The notes under the pieces: generated by a model | What the model was told of the DNA's origin: nothing | What the model saw: only the letters and a program-made list of their open reading frames with translations | Databases searched by the model: none | Part shown: positions 30,589 to 38,958 of the stretch, piece by piece | Layout of the letters: each line of letters starts with the position of its first letter | Numbering within the stretch: position 1 is the stretch's first letter | NCBI RefSeq assembly: GCF_004355005.1 | Contig: NZ_SMSJ01000017.1 | Location: forward strand, 1-64,000 | DNA: 64,000 bases | From: Dankookia rubra | GTDB taxonomy: Bacteria; Pseudomonadota; Alphaproteobacteria; Acetobacterales; Acetobacteraceae | Reading direction: 5' to 3' | Position numbers and translations under genes: made by a program

Positions 30589-31665
30589 CTACCACGGCAG
30601 CGCTTCGGCGGTCTCCGCCGGCAGCGGCCATTCCGCATCCTGGAAGGAGACCGCCGGTCGGACCGGGAAGGCCCCGAACAGCGCCTCGCCCGAGAAGGAA
30701 ATCGGCTCCCACATCCGGTCGACTGCGGCGATCACCTCGTCCCAGGGCGAGGACTGGTCCTTGGGCAAACCAAAGGCCGCGAGGCGGCTGCGCCCGAAGC
30801 CGCGATAGGCGTCGGCGAAGCGATGGTCGACGGTGCCGTAGCCGGCCTCGATGTCGAGCCGCTGCATGCCTCGGTCGCCATCCGCCATGTAGACGCAGGG
30901 GATCCCGTAGGCATCCGCCAGCAGCATGCCATGCAGGCTGCGCGAGATGATGCGCTTGCAGGACAGCAGCTCCGTCAGCTTGTCCTGGAAGCCCTGCCAG
31001 GTCGGCGGGTGGTAGGTCGAGATGAAGTGCACCCCCTCGGCCTCGCCGTCCCGGTAGCGCACGAGGTGCGGCAATGGCCGGGCCTCGCTGCCCGGCGCCA
31101 GCAGTTCGGAGATGTGCAGGATGACGCCGAGTTCATGGCGTTGCTGGGGCCTGGGCTGCAGGATGCGGGGCAGGAACCAGGCCGGATCGCCGTAGACGGC
31201 GGGCGCCGGGATGCCTGCCCGCAACAGCACGGCGCGGCTGTAGGGCCCGCGCGTCGCATGGATGGTGTACTCGACTCCGGGGGCCGCGAAGAAGCCGGCA
31301 TCGCGCGGCTCGACCGGCGCCCGCTTGGGATCGAACCCGCTGCCCCAGACATGGACCGCCCCGGCGGATTGGCCCTGGCCGATGGTGCCGATCGCCACGA
31401 CGCGCCGCTGTTTCGAGTTGAAGGCCCGATGCGTCACCGGCCGGCCGGACATGGCCGCGACGACCACGGCGCTGGCCGCATCGCCGAAATTGCCGAAGGG
31501 GGTTGCCGCGGAAGACCGCACCCAGGACAGCGGGACCGCCCCCCCGGCGAGTTCGAGTTCGTCGTCCATCAGGGGATGGCCCATGTTCAGAGGCCCCGCA
31601 GCCTGGGCGATGCCACCAAACATCCTGTGTTCCATCACCGTCTCGCCCGAACTCCAGTCCATCAT
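30589..31665 (-). CDS. Polysaccharide pyruvyl transferase family protein
   Basis: The 358-residue protein fits the pyruvyl transferase family that adds pyruvate ketals to surface polysaccharides: FGNFGDAASAV near the N-terminus, VHVWGSGF, the GDPAWFLP segment (about 165), HFISTYHPPTWQG, and IISRSLHGMLLADAYGIPCVYM cut to its hallmark SRSLHGMLLADAYG. The donor would be phosphoenolpyruvate. It lies 76 bases upstream of the methyltransferase on the same strand. No polymerase or export genes are adjacent. Starts at 31665 or 31635 are both possible. Confidence 0.8.
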   Translation of the reverse strand: MMDWSSGETVMEHRMFGGIAQAAGPLNMGHPLMDDELELAGGAVPLSWVRSSAATPFGNFGDAASAVVVAAMSGRPVTHRAFNSKQRRVVAIGTIGQGQSAGAVHVWGSGFDPKRAPVEPRDAGFFAAPGVEYTIHATRGPYSRAVLLRAGIPAPAVYGDPAWFLPRILQPRPQQRHELGVILHISELLAPGSEARPLPHLVRYRDGEAEGVHFISTYHPPTWQGFQDKLTELLSCKRIISRSLHGMLLADAYGIPCVYMADGDRGMQRLDIEAGYGTVDHRFADAYRGFGRSRLAAFGLPKDQSSPWDEVIAAVDRMWEPISFSGEALFGAFPVRPAVSFQDAEWPLPAETAEALPW

Positions 31666-32056
31666 AGGAAAGGGCAGCGGTCAGGATCAACCGATACGTG
31701 TTACCTCGATGGTACCGGCCCGCGCGCGGACGAACCACCCTTCGATCGCAGCGCCATGGCCGGGCCCGTTGGGCCCGGCGGCACCCTGCCGGCCGGCGAC
31801 TGCCGCTCGATCCGAGGAGCGGCGGCGCAGGGATGAGGCAGGCCTGCGCATCGCCCGGCCCAGGTGAAGGACCGCGACTTCACCGACGCCCATTCTGCGG
31901 GAACGCGGCGGCGAGCGCGGCACGGCAACGAGACCGCCGGCCGCCTTCGAACCGTCAGCTGTTGCATTGCGGCCGCGCCGCGCCGTGCCGCCGCGAACCT
32001 GGCGGCCAGGGACAAGTCCCCTGTTCGGCGCGTCACCGTCCCGGCGGCAAGGGCCC
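31666..32056. other. Intergenic stretch with no recognised gene
   Basis: About 390 bases between the divergently oriented upstream side of the pyruvyl transferase gene and the csbD terminator. Several open frames cross it on both strands, but none shows a family match, a credible ribosome site or natural composition. It probably contains the promoter of the pyruvyl transferase gene near 31680-31720, where base composition is less GC rich. Confidence 0.4.
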
Positions 32057-32083
32057 AAAAAAACTCCCGCCCCCGGGCGGGAG
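32057..32083 (-). terminator. Rho-independent terminator after csbD
   Basis: On the minus strand a 9-bp stem (CTCCCGCCC with GGGCGGGAG, 32064-32083) is followed by seven T residues (32057-32063). It lies 26 bases past the csbD stop and is the clearest intrinsic terminator in the window. Confidence 0.9.
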
Positions 32084-32109
32084 CGGGAGCCTGATTGGTG
32101 CTGCCTGGT

Positions 32110-32301
32110 TCAGGTGCGGTCGGGATCGACCGCGTCGCGCGCCGCGTCCTTGGCACCGCCGGCCGCGTTCTGCACCTTACCGGCGGCCTTGTCGGCCTTG
32201 CCCTCGGCCTGCAGCTTGGTGTCGCCGGTGACCTTGCCGGCCACATCCTTCACGGCGCCCTTGACCTGCTTCGCGGCGCCTTCGATGCGATCCTTGTCCA
32301 T
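32110..32301 (-). CDS. CsbD-like stress protein
   Basis: The 63-residue hydrophilic protein matches the CsbD family: MDKDRIEGAAKQVKGAVKDV, then GKVTGDTKLQAEGKADKAAG and an Ala/Asp-rich tail. CsbD proteins are general-stress proteins of unknown mechanism, probably disordered. The ATG at 32301 is chosen because GGAGG lies 7 bases upstream; an in-frame ATG at 32322 lacks such a site. It lies downstream of the amino-acid binding protein gene, with a weak hairpin between, and has its own strong terminator. Confidence 0.9.
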   Translation of the reverse strand: MDKDRIEGAAKQVKGAVKDVAGKVTGDTKLQAEGKADKAAGKVQNAAGGAKDAARDAVDPDRT

Positions 32302-32387
32302 GGCCTGTCCTCCGTTGGCCATCGCGGTCCTGCGATGGTTTCCGGCAGCGAAACGCGGGTCCTCCGGGAAAGGTTGCGTAACCAACC

Positions 32388-33395
32388 TTAACGGAACGGG
32401 ATCGCGTACATCAGGCCACCCTGGGTCCATTGCCCATTGAGGCCGCGCTTCAGCTTCAGCGGGCTGGCCTGGCCGACATTGCGCTCGAACATCTCGCCGT
32501 AATTGCCGACCGCCTTCAGCGCCGCCAGCATCCAGCCGTTGTCGAGGCCGAGCCGGCTGCCGAATTCGCCGCTGGCGCCGGTCAGCCGCTGCACGGTGGC
32601 GTTCGGCTCCTTCGACCGCGCCTCGGCATTGGCCCGGGTGACGCCGGCCTCCTCGGCTTCCAGCAGTCCCATGTGCAGCCAGGCGACGATGTTGGACCAC
32701 TGGTCGTCGCCGTTGCGGGTGAAGGGGCCGAGCGGCTCCTTGCTGATCGTCTCCTCCAGCACCCGGTAGGCCGCCGGGTCGCGCGCCACCGTCAGCGCGC
32801 CGGCCAGCGCCGAGGCGTCCTGCGTCATCGCGTCGCAGCGGCCGGCGAAGAAGGCGTCGTACATCGTGTCCACGCGCTCGAAGACCACCGGGCTGAACTT
32901 GATGCCGCGCGCGCGGAAGACGTCGCCGAGGTTGAGCTCGTGCGTGGTGCCCTGCGCCACGCAGATCGTGGCGCCGTCCAGCTGCTGCACCTTGTCGACG
33001 CCGGCGTCGCGGCGGACGGCGAAGCCCTGGCCGTCGTAGAAATTCACCGGCCCCTGGTTCAGCCCGAGCGAGGCGTCGCGCAGGAAGGTCTGCGTGCTGT
33101 TGCGGTAGAGCACGTCGATCTCGCCGGTCTGCAGCGCGGTGAAGCGCGCCTGGGCCGTGAGCGGGGAGAAGCGCACCTTGGTCGCGTCGCCCAGCACCGC
33201 CGCGGCCAGCGCCCGGCAGTAGTCGGCGTCGAGCCCGCGGAACTCGCCGCGGCTGTCGGGGGCGGAGAAGCCGGCAAAGCCCTGGGAGACGCCGCAGTTC
33301 AGCGTGCCGCGCTGCTTCACCGCGGCCAGGGTCTGCGCGCCGGCGCTGCCGATGGCGGCGACGGCGAGTGCCGCCGCCATGATCCATGCCTTCAT
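32388..33395 (-). CDS. Polar amino-acid ABC transporter solute-binding protein
   Basis: The 335-residue protein has a signal peptide (MKAWIMAAALAVAAIGSAGAQ) and the AapJ/BztA-like pattern of general amino-acid binding proteins: LNCGVSQGFAGFSAPD, GLDADYCRALAAAVLGD, KVRFSPLTAQARFTALQTGEIDVLYRN cut to its core RFTALQTGEID, and GDDQWSNIVAW. The start at 33395 has AGGAGGA a few bases before it. No permease or ATPase lies nearby, so it is an orphan. It follows the aminotransferase gene by 11 bases and is probably in that operon. Confidence 0.9.
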   Translation of the reverse strand: MKAWIMAAALAVAAIGSAGAQTLAAVKQRGTLNCGVSQGFAGFSAPDSRGEFRGLDADYCRALAAAVLGDATKVRFSPLTAQARFTALQTGEIDVLYRNSTQTFLRDASLGLNQGPVNFYDGQGFAVRRDAGVDKVQQLDGATICVAQGTTHELNLGDVFRARGIKFSPVVFERVDTMYDAFFAGRCDAMTQDASALAGALTVARDPAAYRVLEETISKEPLGPFTRNGDDQWSNIVAWLHMGLLEAEEAGVTRANAEARSKEPNATVQRLTGASGEFGSRLGLDNGWMLAALKAVGNYGEMFERNVGQASPLKLKRGLNGQWTQGGLMYAIPFR

Positions 33396-33406
33396 CGTTC
33401 TCCTCC

Positions 33407-34741
33407 TCAGCCGCAGCTTGCCAGCGCGGCATCGATCGCCGCGCCGAAGCGGTCGACGATCAGGTCCACCTGCTCCGCCGTGACGATATAGGGCGGCGCC
33501 AGGATGGCGTGGTCGCCGAGCCTCCCGTCGATCGTCCCGCCCATCGGATAGCAGGCGAGGCCGCGGCCGAAGGCCTCCCGCTTCACCCGCTCGTTCAACT
33601 TCAGCGCGGGGTCGAAGACCTGCTTCGTCGCGCGGTCGGTGACGAGCTCGATCGCCCAGAACAGGCCGCGGCCGCGGATGTCGCCGACATGGCGATGGTT
33701 GCCGAAGCGCTCGACCAGGCGCTGTTCCAGCAGCGCGCCCATGGCGCGCACGTTGTCCAGCAGCCGGTCCTCGGCGATCACCTGCTGCACCGCGACGGCG
33801 GCGGCGCAGGCGACGGGATGCGCCTGGTAGGTATGGCCATGCATGAAGGCGCCGCTGCCGGCGGCGAGCCCCTCGATCACCCGCCCATGCACCAGGATGC
33901 CGCCGATCGGCTGGTAGCCGGCGCCGAGCCCCTTGGCGACGATCTGGATGTCGGGCGTGACGGCCTCCTGCTCCCAGGCATGCAGGGTGCCGGTGCGGCC
34001 CATGCCGCTCATCACCTCGTCCAGGATCAGCAGCGCGCCGTGCCGGTCGCAGACCGCCCGCACCCCTTCGAAATAGCCGGGCAACGCCGTGGCGCAGCCG
34101 AGGGTCGCGCCGACCACCGGCTCGGCGATGAAGCCGATGACGGTGTCGGGGCCAAGCCGCTGGAACTCCGCCTCCAGCTCGGCCATCAGCCGCGCGACGT
34201 ATTGCGCGTCCGTCTCGTCGCCGCCGCGGTCGCGATAGGCATAGCAGGGCGAGACATGGCTGAAGGCGGGCGAGAGCAGCGGCGCATAGGGCGCCCGGCG
34301 CATCGCATTGCCGCTGGCCGACAGCGCGCCGAGGGTGTTGCCGTGGTAGCTCTGCCGCCGGGCGATGAAGCGGGTGCGCTGCGGCTGTTCGACTTCCAGG
34401 AAATACTGCCGCGCCAGCTTGATGGCGGCCTCGTTGGCCTCGGAGCCGGAGGAGCAGAAATAGGCATGCGTCAGCCCGCCCGGCGCATGGCCGACCATGA
34501 TGTCGGCCAGCCGCTCGGCGCTCTCGCAGGAAAACAGCGCGGTATGCGCGTAGCTGAGCTGGTCGAGCTGCGCCTTGATCGCCTCGATCACTCTTGCATT
34601 GCCATGGCCGAGGCAGGCGACCGCGGCGCCGCCCGAGCCGTCGATGACGGCGTGGCCGTCGCGGTCGTACAGCCAGATCCCCTCGCCGCGAACGGCGATC
34701 GGCGGGTCCTGCCGCAGGCTGCGGTGGACGAGGTGGCTCAT
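33407..34741 (-). CDS. Class III PLP-dependent aminotransferase
   Basis: The 444-residue enzyme follows the omega-amino-acid aminotransferase group: YFCSSGSEANEAAIKLARQ for PLP phosphate binding, SYHGNTLGALS, ILDEVMSGMGRTG with the cofactor-contacting Asp, and the Schiff-base Lys in QIVAKGLGAGY. Such enzymes move amino groups from omega-amino acids or amines to pyruvate or oxoglutarate. Its ATG overlaps the RpiR stop (ATGA), so it is coupled to the regulator, and the amino-acid binding protein follows. The exact substrate is unknown. Confidence 0.9.
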   Translation of the reverse strand: MSHLVHRSLRQDPPIAVRGEGIWLYDRDGHAVIDGSGGAAVACLGHGNARVIEAIKAQLDQLSYAHTALFSCESAERLADIMVGHAPGGLTHAYFCSSGSEANEAAIKLARQYFLEVEQPQRTRFIARRQSYHGNTLGALSASGNAMRRAPYAPLLSPAFSHVSPCYAYRDRGGDETDAQYVARLMAELEAEFQRLGPDTVIGFIAEPVVGATLGCATALPGYFEGVRAVCDRHGALLILDEVMSGMGRTGTLHAWEQEAVTPDIQIVAKGLGAGYQPIGGILVHGRVIEGLAAGSGAFMHGHTYQAHPVACAAAVAVQQVIAEDRLLDNVRAMGALLEQRLVERFGNHRHVGDIRGRGLFWAIELVTDRATKQVFDPALKLNERVKREAFGRGLACYPMGGTIDGRLGDHAILAPPYIVTAEQVDLIVDRFGAAIDAALASCG

Positions 34742-35565
34742 GCTTCCTCCGGGTCGGGCAGATAGGCGGCAAGCGATGCGAGGCGGGCCTCGCTCGCCTC
34801 CAGCCGGGCGCGCGCCGCGGCGCCGCCCAGGGTGAAGACGGCGGCGGCGAGCCCCTGCGCCAGGGCAATGGCGGCGGCGAGGCTCGGGAAGAAGGCCGGT
34901 GTCGCGGTGGCGAAGCGCAGCAGGTGGCCGGCGCCGGCGGCGATCGGCGCGGCGGCGCTGTCGGCCAGCACCACGGTGACAAGCCCGGCCTCGCGTGCGG
35001 CGGATACGGCGATCAGGCTCTCGCGCGAATAGGGGGCGAAGCCGGTCAGCAGGAAGGCCTCCCCCGCCCGCATGGCGCCGAGCTCGAGGTCGAGCGGCGC
35101 GCCCTCGACCAGCGCGGTTTCCGGGCGGAACAGCCGGAGCTGGTAGTGCAGCAGCAGCGCCACCGCGCGGCAGGAGCGGAAGCCGGCGACATGGATGCGC
35201 GGCGCGGCATGCAGCGCGGCGGCGGCGGCATCCAGCGCCGCGTCGGGGATGCCGGCCAGCGCCTCGACGTTCAGCGCCTCGGCGGCGCGGATGGCGGCCA
35301 GCCCACCCGCGGCAGGGGCGCGACTGGAATAGGGCGCGGGGCGGCGCTGCTCCTCGATCGCGGCGTCGCGGAGCGCGTCCCAGCCCGGAAAGCCCAGCGC
35401 CTGGGCCAGCCGGGTGAAGGTGGCGGGAGAAGCGCCGGCCTCGGCGGCGAGGGCGCGCATGGAGCGCGTAGCCGCCTCGAAGGGCCGCTCGGCGACGTGC
35501 CGCCCGGCCGCCGCGAGCTGGGGCGGCAGGTGGGGCAGCGCGGTGCGGAGCCGGTCGGCGAGCAT
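34738..35565 (-). CDS. RpiR/MurR family transcriptional regulator
   Basis: The 275-residue regulator has an N-terminal helix-turn-helix (SMRALAAEAGASPATFTRLAQALGF, quoted only by its core AAEAGASPATFTRL) and a C-terminal SIS domain (about 110-245) with IHVAGFRSCRAVA. SIS domains bind phosphosugars or related effectors. It is the first gene of a unit with the aminotransferase and the amino-acid binding protein, so those are its likely targets. A near-palindrome overlaps its start codon and suggests autoregulation. The cupin gene is divergent. Confidence 0.88.
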   Translation of the reverse strand: MLADRLRTALPHLPPQLAAAGRHVAERPFEAATRSMRALAAEAGASPATFTRLAQALGFPGWDALRDAAIEEQRRPAPYSSRAPAAGGLAAIRAAEALNVEALAGIPDAALDAAAAALHAAPRIHVAGFRSCRAVALLLHYQLRLFRPETALVEGAPLDLELGAMRAGEAFLLTGFAPYSRESLIAVSAAREAGLVTVVLADSAAAPIAAGAGHLLRFATATPAFFPSLAAAIALAQGLAAAVFTLGGAAARARLEASEARLASLAAYLPDPEEA

Positions 35566-35582
35566 GGAACAAATGTTTCATG
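35563..35582. promoter_or_regulatory. Candidate RpiR operator overlapping its own start codon
   Basis: A 20-base near-palindrome has arms CATGGAAC and GTTTCATG around a 4-base centre, with one mismatch per arm. The first CAT is the complement of the regulator's start codon. A partial match, CATGTGTTTC, lies near 35601 in the same divergent gap. This layout fits autorepression and control of the divergent cupin gene. Confidence 0.45.
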
Positions 35583-35680
35583 CAAGCCGACGCGACGCAA
35601 CATGTGTTTCTGCTTGCGCGGCAAGGGACCCGGCGACGGGGGCCGGGCATTCACCCCCTGCCCCGCCGGGAGACCTCGCC

Positions 35681-36079
35681 ATGCGCCAGCTGCTCGCCCT
35701 TCTCTTCTCGCTGGCCGCAACGCCCCTGGCCGCGCAGGAGCCCTCCCTCGCCCGGCCGAACCTGCTGCTGCGGGAGGTCGTGACGGGCATGCCGCGCGGC
35801 GAGCGGCAGGAGGTGCAGGTGCTGACCGCCAGCTTCCGTCCGGGCGACCGCACCGTCTTCCACACCCATCGCCACCCCGTGACCGTCTATGTGCTGGAAG
35901 GCGCCTTCACGCTGGAGATGGAGGGCCGCGCCCCCGCCCTGGTCCGCGCCGGGGAGGCGCTGGTCGAGCCGCCCGGCGTGCGGATGACCGGCTACAACCG
36001 CGCCGAGGGTCCGCTGCGGGTCATCATCGTCTATGTGTCGGAGCCGGGGATGCCCTTCCTCGACCCTATCCACCCGTGA
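35681..36079 (+). CDS. Exported cupin-domain protein
   Basis: The 132-residue protein has a signal peptide (MRQLLALLFSLAATPLAAQ) and one cupin barrel: FRPGDRTVFHTHRHPVTVYVLEGAF shows the His-x-His and Glu metal ligands (HTHRH, VLEG), and the second motif is GEALVEPPGVRMTGYN. Single-domain secreted cupins of this kind have no assigned reaction. It is divergent from the RpiR gene across a 115-base gap holding the candidate operator, and its end overlaps the convergent GST gene by 14 bases. Confidence 0.85.
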   Translation: MRQLLALLFSLAATPLAAQEPSLARPNLLLREVVTGMPRGERQEVQVLTASFRPGDRTVFHTHRHPVTVYVLEGAFTLEMEGRAPALVRAGEALVEPPGVRMTGYNRAEGPLRVIIVYVSEPGMPFLDPIHP

Positions 36080-36761
36080 CCAGGGCGTGCATCGCCCGGC
36101 AATGCGCCACGAGGTTGGGCCGGGATTCGAGGCAGCGCCTCAGCGGGGTGTCGATCTCGAAGAACAGGATATTGGCGAGGAAGCCATAGAGCCCCGCATC
36201 GGTGCTGCAGGGCTGCGGGCCGAACAGGAAGCCTTCCGCTGGCACCAGGTGCGACAGGACCTCGAGGTCGGCGATGCCGCGGGCGAAGGCCTCCTCCGGC
36301 GTCAGCCGTCCGATGCCCTGGGCACGGTAGCGGGTGAAGTTGTAGGCCCGCGCGGCCTCCAGCACCTCGGGCGCGACGGCAGGGTGGAAGCGCAGGAATG
36401 CATCGCGGAAGGCGGGCCAGAAGCGGTCGTCCTGCCAGCGCGAATAGGACATGACCCAGTAGAGGTCATCCAGCATCCGCCGCAGCAGGTGGCCGGTGTC
36501 ACGCTGCGCCGGCGTCAGCCCGGCGTCGATGGCGAGGCCGTGCCGGGCGATCAGATGGGCGATGATGGCGTCGCTGTCGCCGATGACGCGGCCGCCGTCG
36601 TCGATGTAGGGCAACTGGCCATGTGGCGCCCGGCTGGCATCCATCAGGTGCTCCTGCCGGAAGGGCAGCCGGCAGAGCGTCAGGAAGGCATGGACCTTCA
36701 GCCCATAAGGGTTGTTGTCGGCGAGGCCGAACATCTCCGGCCAGGAGAACAGCGTGAGCAT
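36066..36761 (-). CDS. Glutathione S-transferase family protein
   Basis: The 231-residue protein has an N-terminal thioredoxin-like domain (MLTLFSWPEMFGLADNNPYG, then HGQLPYIDDGGRVIGDSDAII with the glutathione-binding cis-Pro and Asp-Ser) and a C-terminal helical domain. It may conjugate or reduce electrophiles with glutathione, but the substrate is unknown. The ATG at 36761 is chosen because the thioredoxin fold starts there. It is convergent with the cupin gene. Confidence 0.88.
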   Translation of the reverse strand: MLTLFSWPEMFGLADNNPYGLKVHAFLTLCRLPFRQEHLMDASRAPHGQLPYIDDGGRVIGDSDAIIAHLIARHGLAIDAGLTPAQRDTGHLLRRMLDDLYWVMSYSRWQDDRFWPAFRDAFLRFHPAVAPEVLEAARAYNFTRYRAQGIGRLTPEEAFARGIADLEVLSHLVPAEGFLFGPQPCSTDAGLYGFLANILFFEIDTPLRRCLESRPNLVAHCRAMHALVTGG

Positions 36762-36837
36762 CCCGCAGGATGCGACGCGGCGAGCAGCCACCGCAACGAT
36801 ACCGCGGCGGCGCTGCCGCAGCCGTGATCCGGTGCGC

Positions 36838-37572
36838 CTATGGCCTCAGCCAGGCAAAGGCACGGCGCAGCCGGGCAGCGCCATCCGCTTCGAACCAGGC
36901 GCCGTGCGCGAAGACCACCCGCGCCGGGTCGAGCGCCAGCAGGCGTCGCACCGCGGCCCGGTTGTGGTCGAGGTGGCGGGCCAGGACCAGGCGGACATGC
37001 CGCGGCGTGCCGCCCGCGGGACCGGCGGCGCCCAGCACCCGGACCAGCAGCGCCATGGGCAGCGGCAGCCTGGCCGGCCCCATCGCCTGGACGGTGTCGC
37101 AGAGCACCAGCGTGCGGCTGGCGGCGTGGTGGAAGGCGATCTCGACGAAGCCGGCGCCGGCCAGCGTCTCCTGCGCGATCTGGCCGGCCCAGTCGGCGGG
37201 CGGCTCCGGCCCCAGCACGCCATGGGCGCGCAGCGCGGTGCCCTGGTCGCGCGCCCGTTCCACCACCCCGTGCGGCGCCCAGAGCCGTGCCTCGGGGAAG
37301 GCCGCCTGCCAGGCCTGCAGATGCGTCCAATGCGCCGTGCCGGGGGAGACCAGGTGGCGGATCGGGCCAAGTGCCGTCAGCGCCGCAACCAGGGACGCGG
37401 AGAAGCGCGTCGGCGAATGCAGCCAGAGCCCGCCATCGGCCAGCCGCAGCACGGTCATCCGCAGCGGGACGGGCAGGCCGAGCACCCGCAGCGGGCCGCT
37501 GTCCACCACCCATACGCCCTCGGCGACGGGCTTCGGGGTATCGAGCGGGGGATAGGCGACGTCCTGCGGCAT
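36838..37572 (-). CDS. DUF4336 family protein (metallo-beta-lactamase-like)
   Basis: The 244-residue protein follows the DUF4336 pattern: PLRVLGLPVPLRMTVLRLADGGLWLHSPT at the N-terminus, quoted by its core GGLWLHSPT, then LVSPGTAHWTHLQAW, ARLWAPHG and LVLCDTVQ. The family is related to the metallo-hydrolase fold but lacks the full HxHxDH motif, so a hydrolase activity is uncertain. The ATG at 37572 gives a sensible start (MPQDVAYPPLDTP). No functional link with neighbours is visible. Confidence 0.75.
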   Translation of the reverse strand: MPQDVAYPPLDTPKPVAEGVWVVDSGPLRVLGLPVPLRMTVLRLADGGLWLHSPTRFSASLVAALTALGPIRHLVSPGTAHWTHLQAWQAAFPEARLWAPHGVVERARDQGTALRAHGVLGPEPPADWAGQIAQETLAGAGFVEIAFHHAASRTLVLCDTVQAMGPARLPLPMALLVRVLGAAGPAGGTPRHVRLVLARHLDHNRAAVRRLLALDPARVVFAHGAWFEADGAARLRRAFAWLRP

Positions 37573-37713
37573 GGCCCTTGAACATGGTGGCCACCGCCGG
37601 CGTTCCCAGCGGCCGGACACCGTCGGCCTCACCGGGGTGGGGCCGACGGTGATGCGGCCTTGGTCGCGCCGGCCATCGCTGCCCCGCGTGGTTCCACCCT
37701 GGACAACCGCGGG

Positions 37714-38958
37714 CTAGGGCGCCGTCAGCACCCCGACCGTCGCCCCGGCCATGCAGCAGGCGATGCTGGCCGCGACCAGGCTCTTGAGCCCGAGCGCGGC
37801 GATCTCCCCGCGCCGCTCGGGACAGAGCGCCGCCATCCCCGTCACCATGATCCCGACCGAGGCGAAGTTGGTGAAGCCGCAGAGCGCATAGGTGAGAATG
37901 ACCCGCGACCGTTCCGCCAGTCCCGCCCCGCCGCTGGCGGCGAGCTGCAGGTAGCTGACGAACTCGTTCACCACGACCTTGATGCCGAGGCTTCCGGCGA
38001 CGGTCGCGCATTCCGCCGCCGGGATGCCCATGGCCCAGGCGAGCGGCCAGAAGGCGAGGCCGGCCAGGCGCTGCAGGGTCACTCCGGTCAGCGGCTCCAA
38101 CACCATGTTCAGCAGCGCCACCAGCGCGACGAAGACGATCAGCGAGGCCATGATGCCGAGCAGCAGCGTCAGCCCATCCGCGGTGCCGCGCACCAGCGCA
38201 TCCATGGTGCTGTCGTAGAGCCGCGGCATCGGCCCCTCCGCCCCGACCGCGGCGGGCTCGCTCTCCGGCAGCATCAGCAGCGCGGCGAGGATCGAGGCGG
38301 GCGCGGCGATCAGGCTGGCGGTCAGCAACTGCCCCGCGGCATCGGGCACCACCGGCGCGATCATGGTCGCATAGACCACCAGCATGTTGCCGCTGATCGT
38401 GGCGAGGCCGGCGACCATCGAGACGAAGAGCTCCGCCCGGGTCAGGGTCGCGAGCCATGGGCGGATCAGCAGCGGCGCCTCAACCATGCCGACGAAGACA
38501 TTGGCGGCGACCGAAAGGTTGCAGGCGCCGGACAGGCCGAAGAGCCGCTTCAGGCCGCCGGCCAGGACATCCACCACCAGCGGCAGGATGCGCCAGTGGT
38601 ACAGCACGGCGGACAGCGCGCCGACCAGCAGCACCAGCGGCAGCGCCTGGAAGAACAGGATGAAGCTGCCGCCCGGGGCGACCTCGGCGAAGGGCAGCGG
38701 GCCGCCGCCGAGATAGCCGAAGACCAGCGTGGTCCCCGCCCGCGTTGCCCGCGCCAGCGCGTCCACCGCGTCGCCCAAGGCGGCGAAGCCGGCGCGCAGC
38801 GGCGGGATGTGCAGCAGCGCGCCGGCGATCGCCAGCTGGCTCAGCAGGCCCGCCGCCACCACCCGCGGCCGCACCCCGCGGCGGCAGCCGCCGCAGGCCC
38901 AGGCCAGCAGGCAGAGCAGGGGCAGGCCGAGCGCCGCCTGGAGCTGCAGCCAGCTCAT
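37714..38958 (-). CDS. Concentrative nucleoside transporter (CNT/NupC family)
   Basis: The 414-residue membrane protein shows the CNT signatures: SGACNLSVAANVFVGMVEAPLLIRPWL, quoted by its key parts ANVFVGMVEAP and LIRPWL, then TISGNMLVVYA, KVVVNEFVSYL and TYALCGFTNFASVGI. CNT proteins import nucleosides with protons or sodium. Its ATG overlaps the rmuC stop by 4 bases, so the two are translationally coupled, an unusual pairing. No nucleoside catabolic genes lie nearby. Specificity is unknown. Confidence 0.88.
   Translation of the reverse strand: MSWLQLQAALGLPLLCLLAWACGGCRRGVRPRVVAAGLLSQLAIAGALLHIPPLRAGFAALGDAVDALARATRAGTTLVFGYLGGGPLPFAEVAPGGSFILFFQALPLVLLVGALSAVLYHWRILPLVVDVLAGGLKRLFGLSGACNLSVAANVFVGMVEAPLLIRPWLATLTRAELFVSMVAGLATISGNMLVVYATMIAPVVPDAAGQLLTASLIAAPASILAALLMLPESEPAAVGAEGPMPRLYDSTMDALVRGTADGLTLLLGIMASLIVFVALVALLNMVLEPLTGVTLQRLAGLAFWPLAWAMGIPAAECATVAGSLGIKVVVNEFVSYLQLAASGGAGLAERSRVILTYALCGFTNFASVGIMVTGMAALCPERRGEIAALGLKSLVAASIACCMAGATVGVLTAP

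Noticed and set aside
31666-32056. Small genes suggested by open frames in the gap before csbD.
   Set aside because: No ribosome site, family similarity or natural amino-acid composition in any of them.
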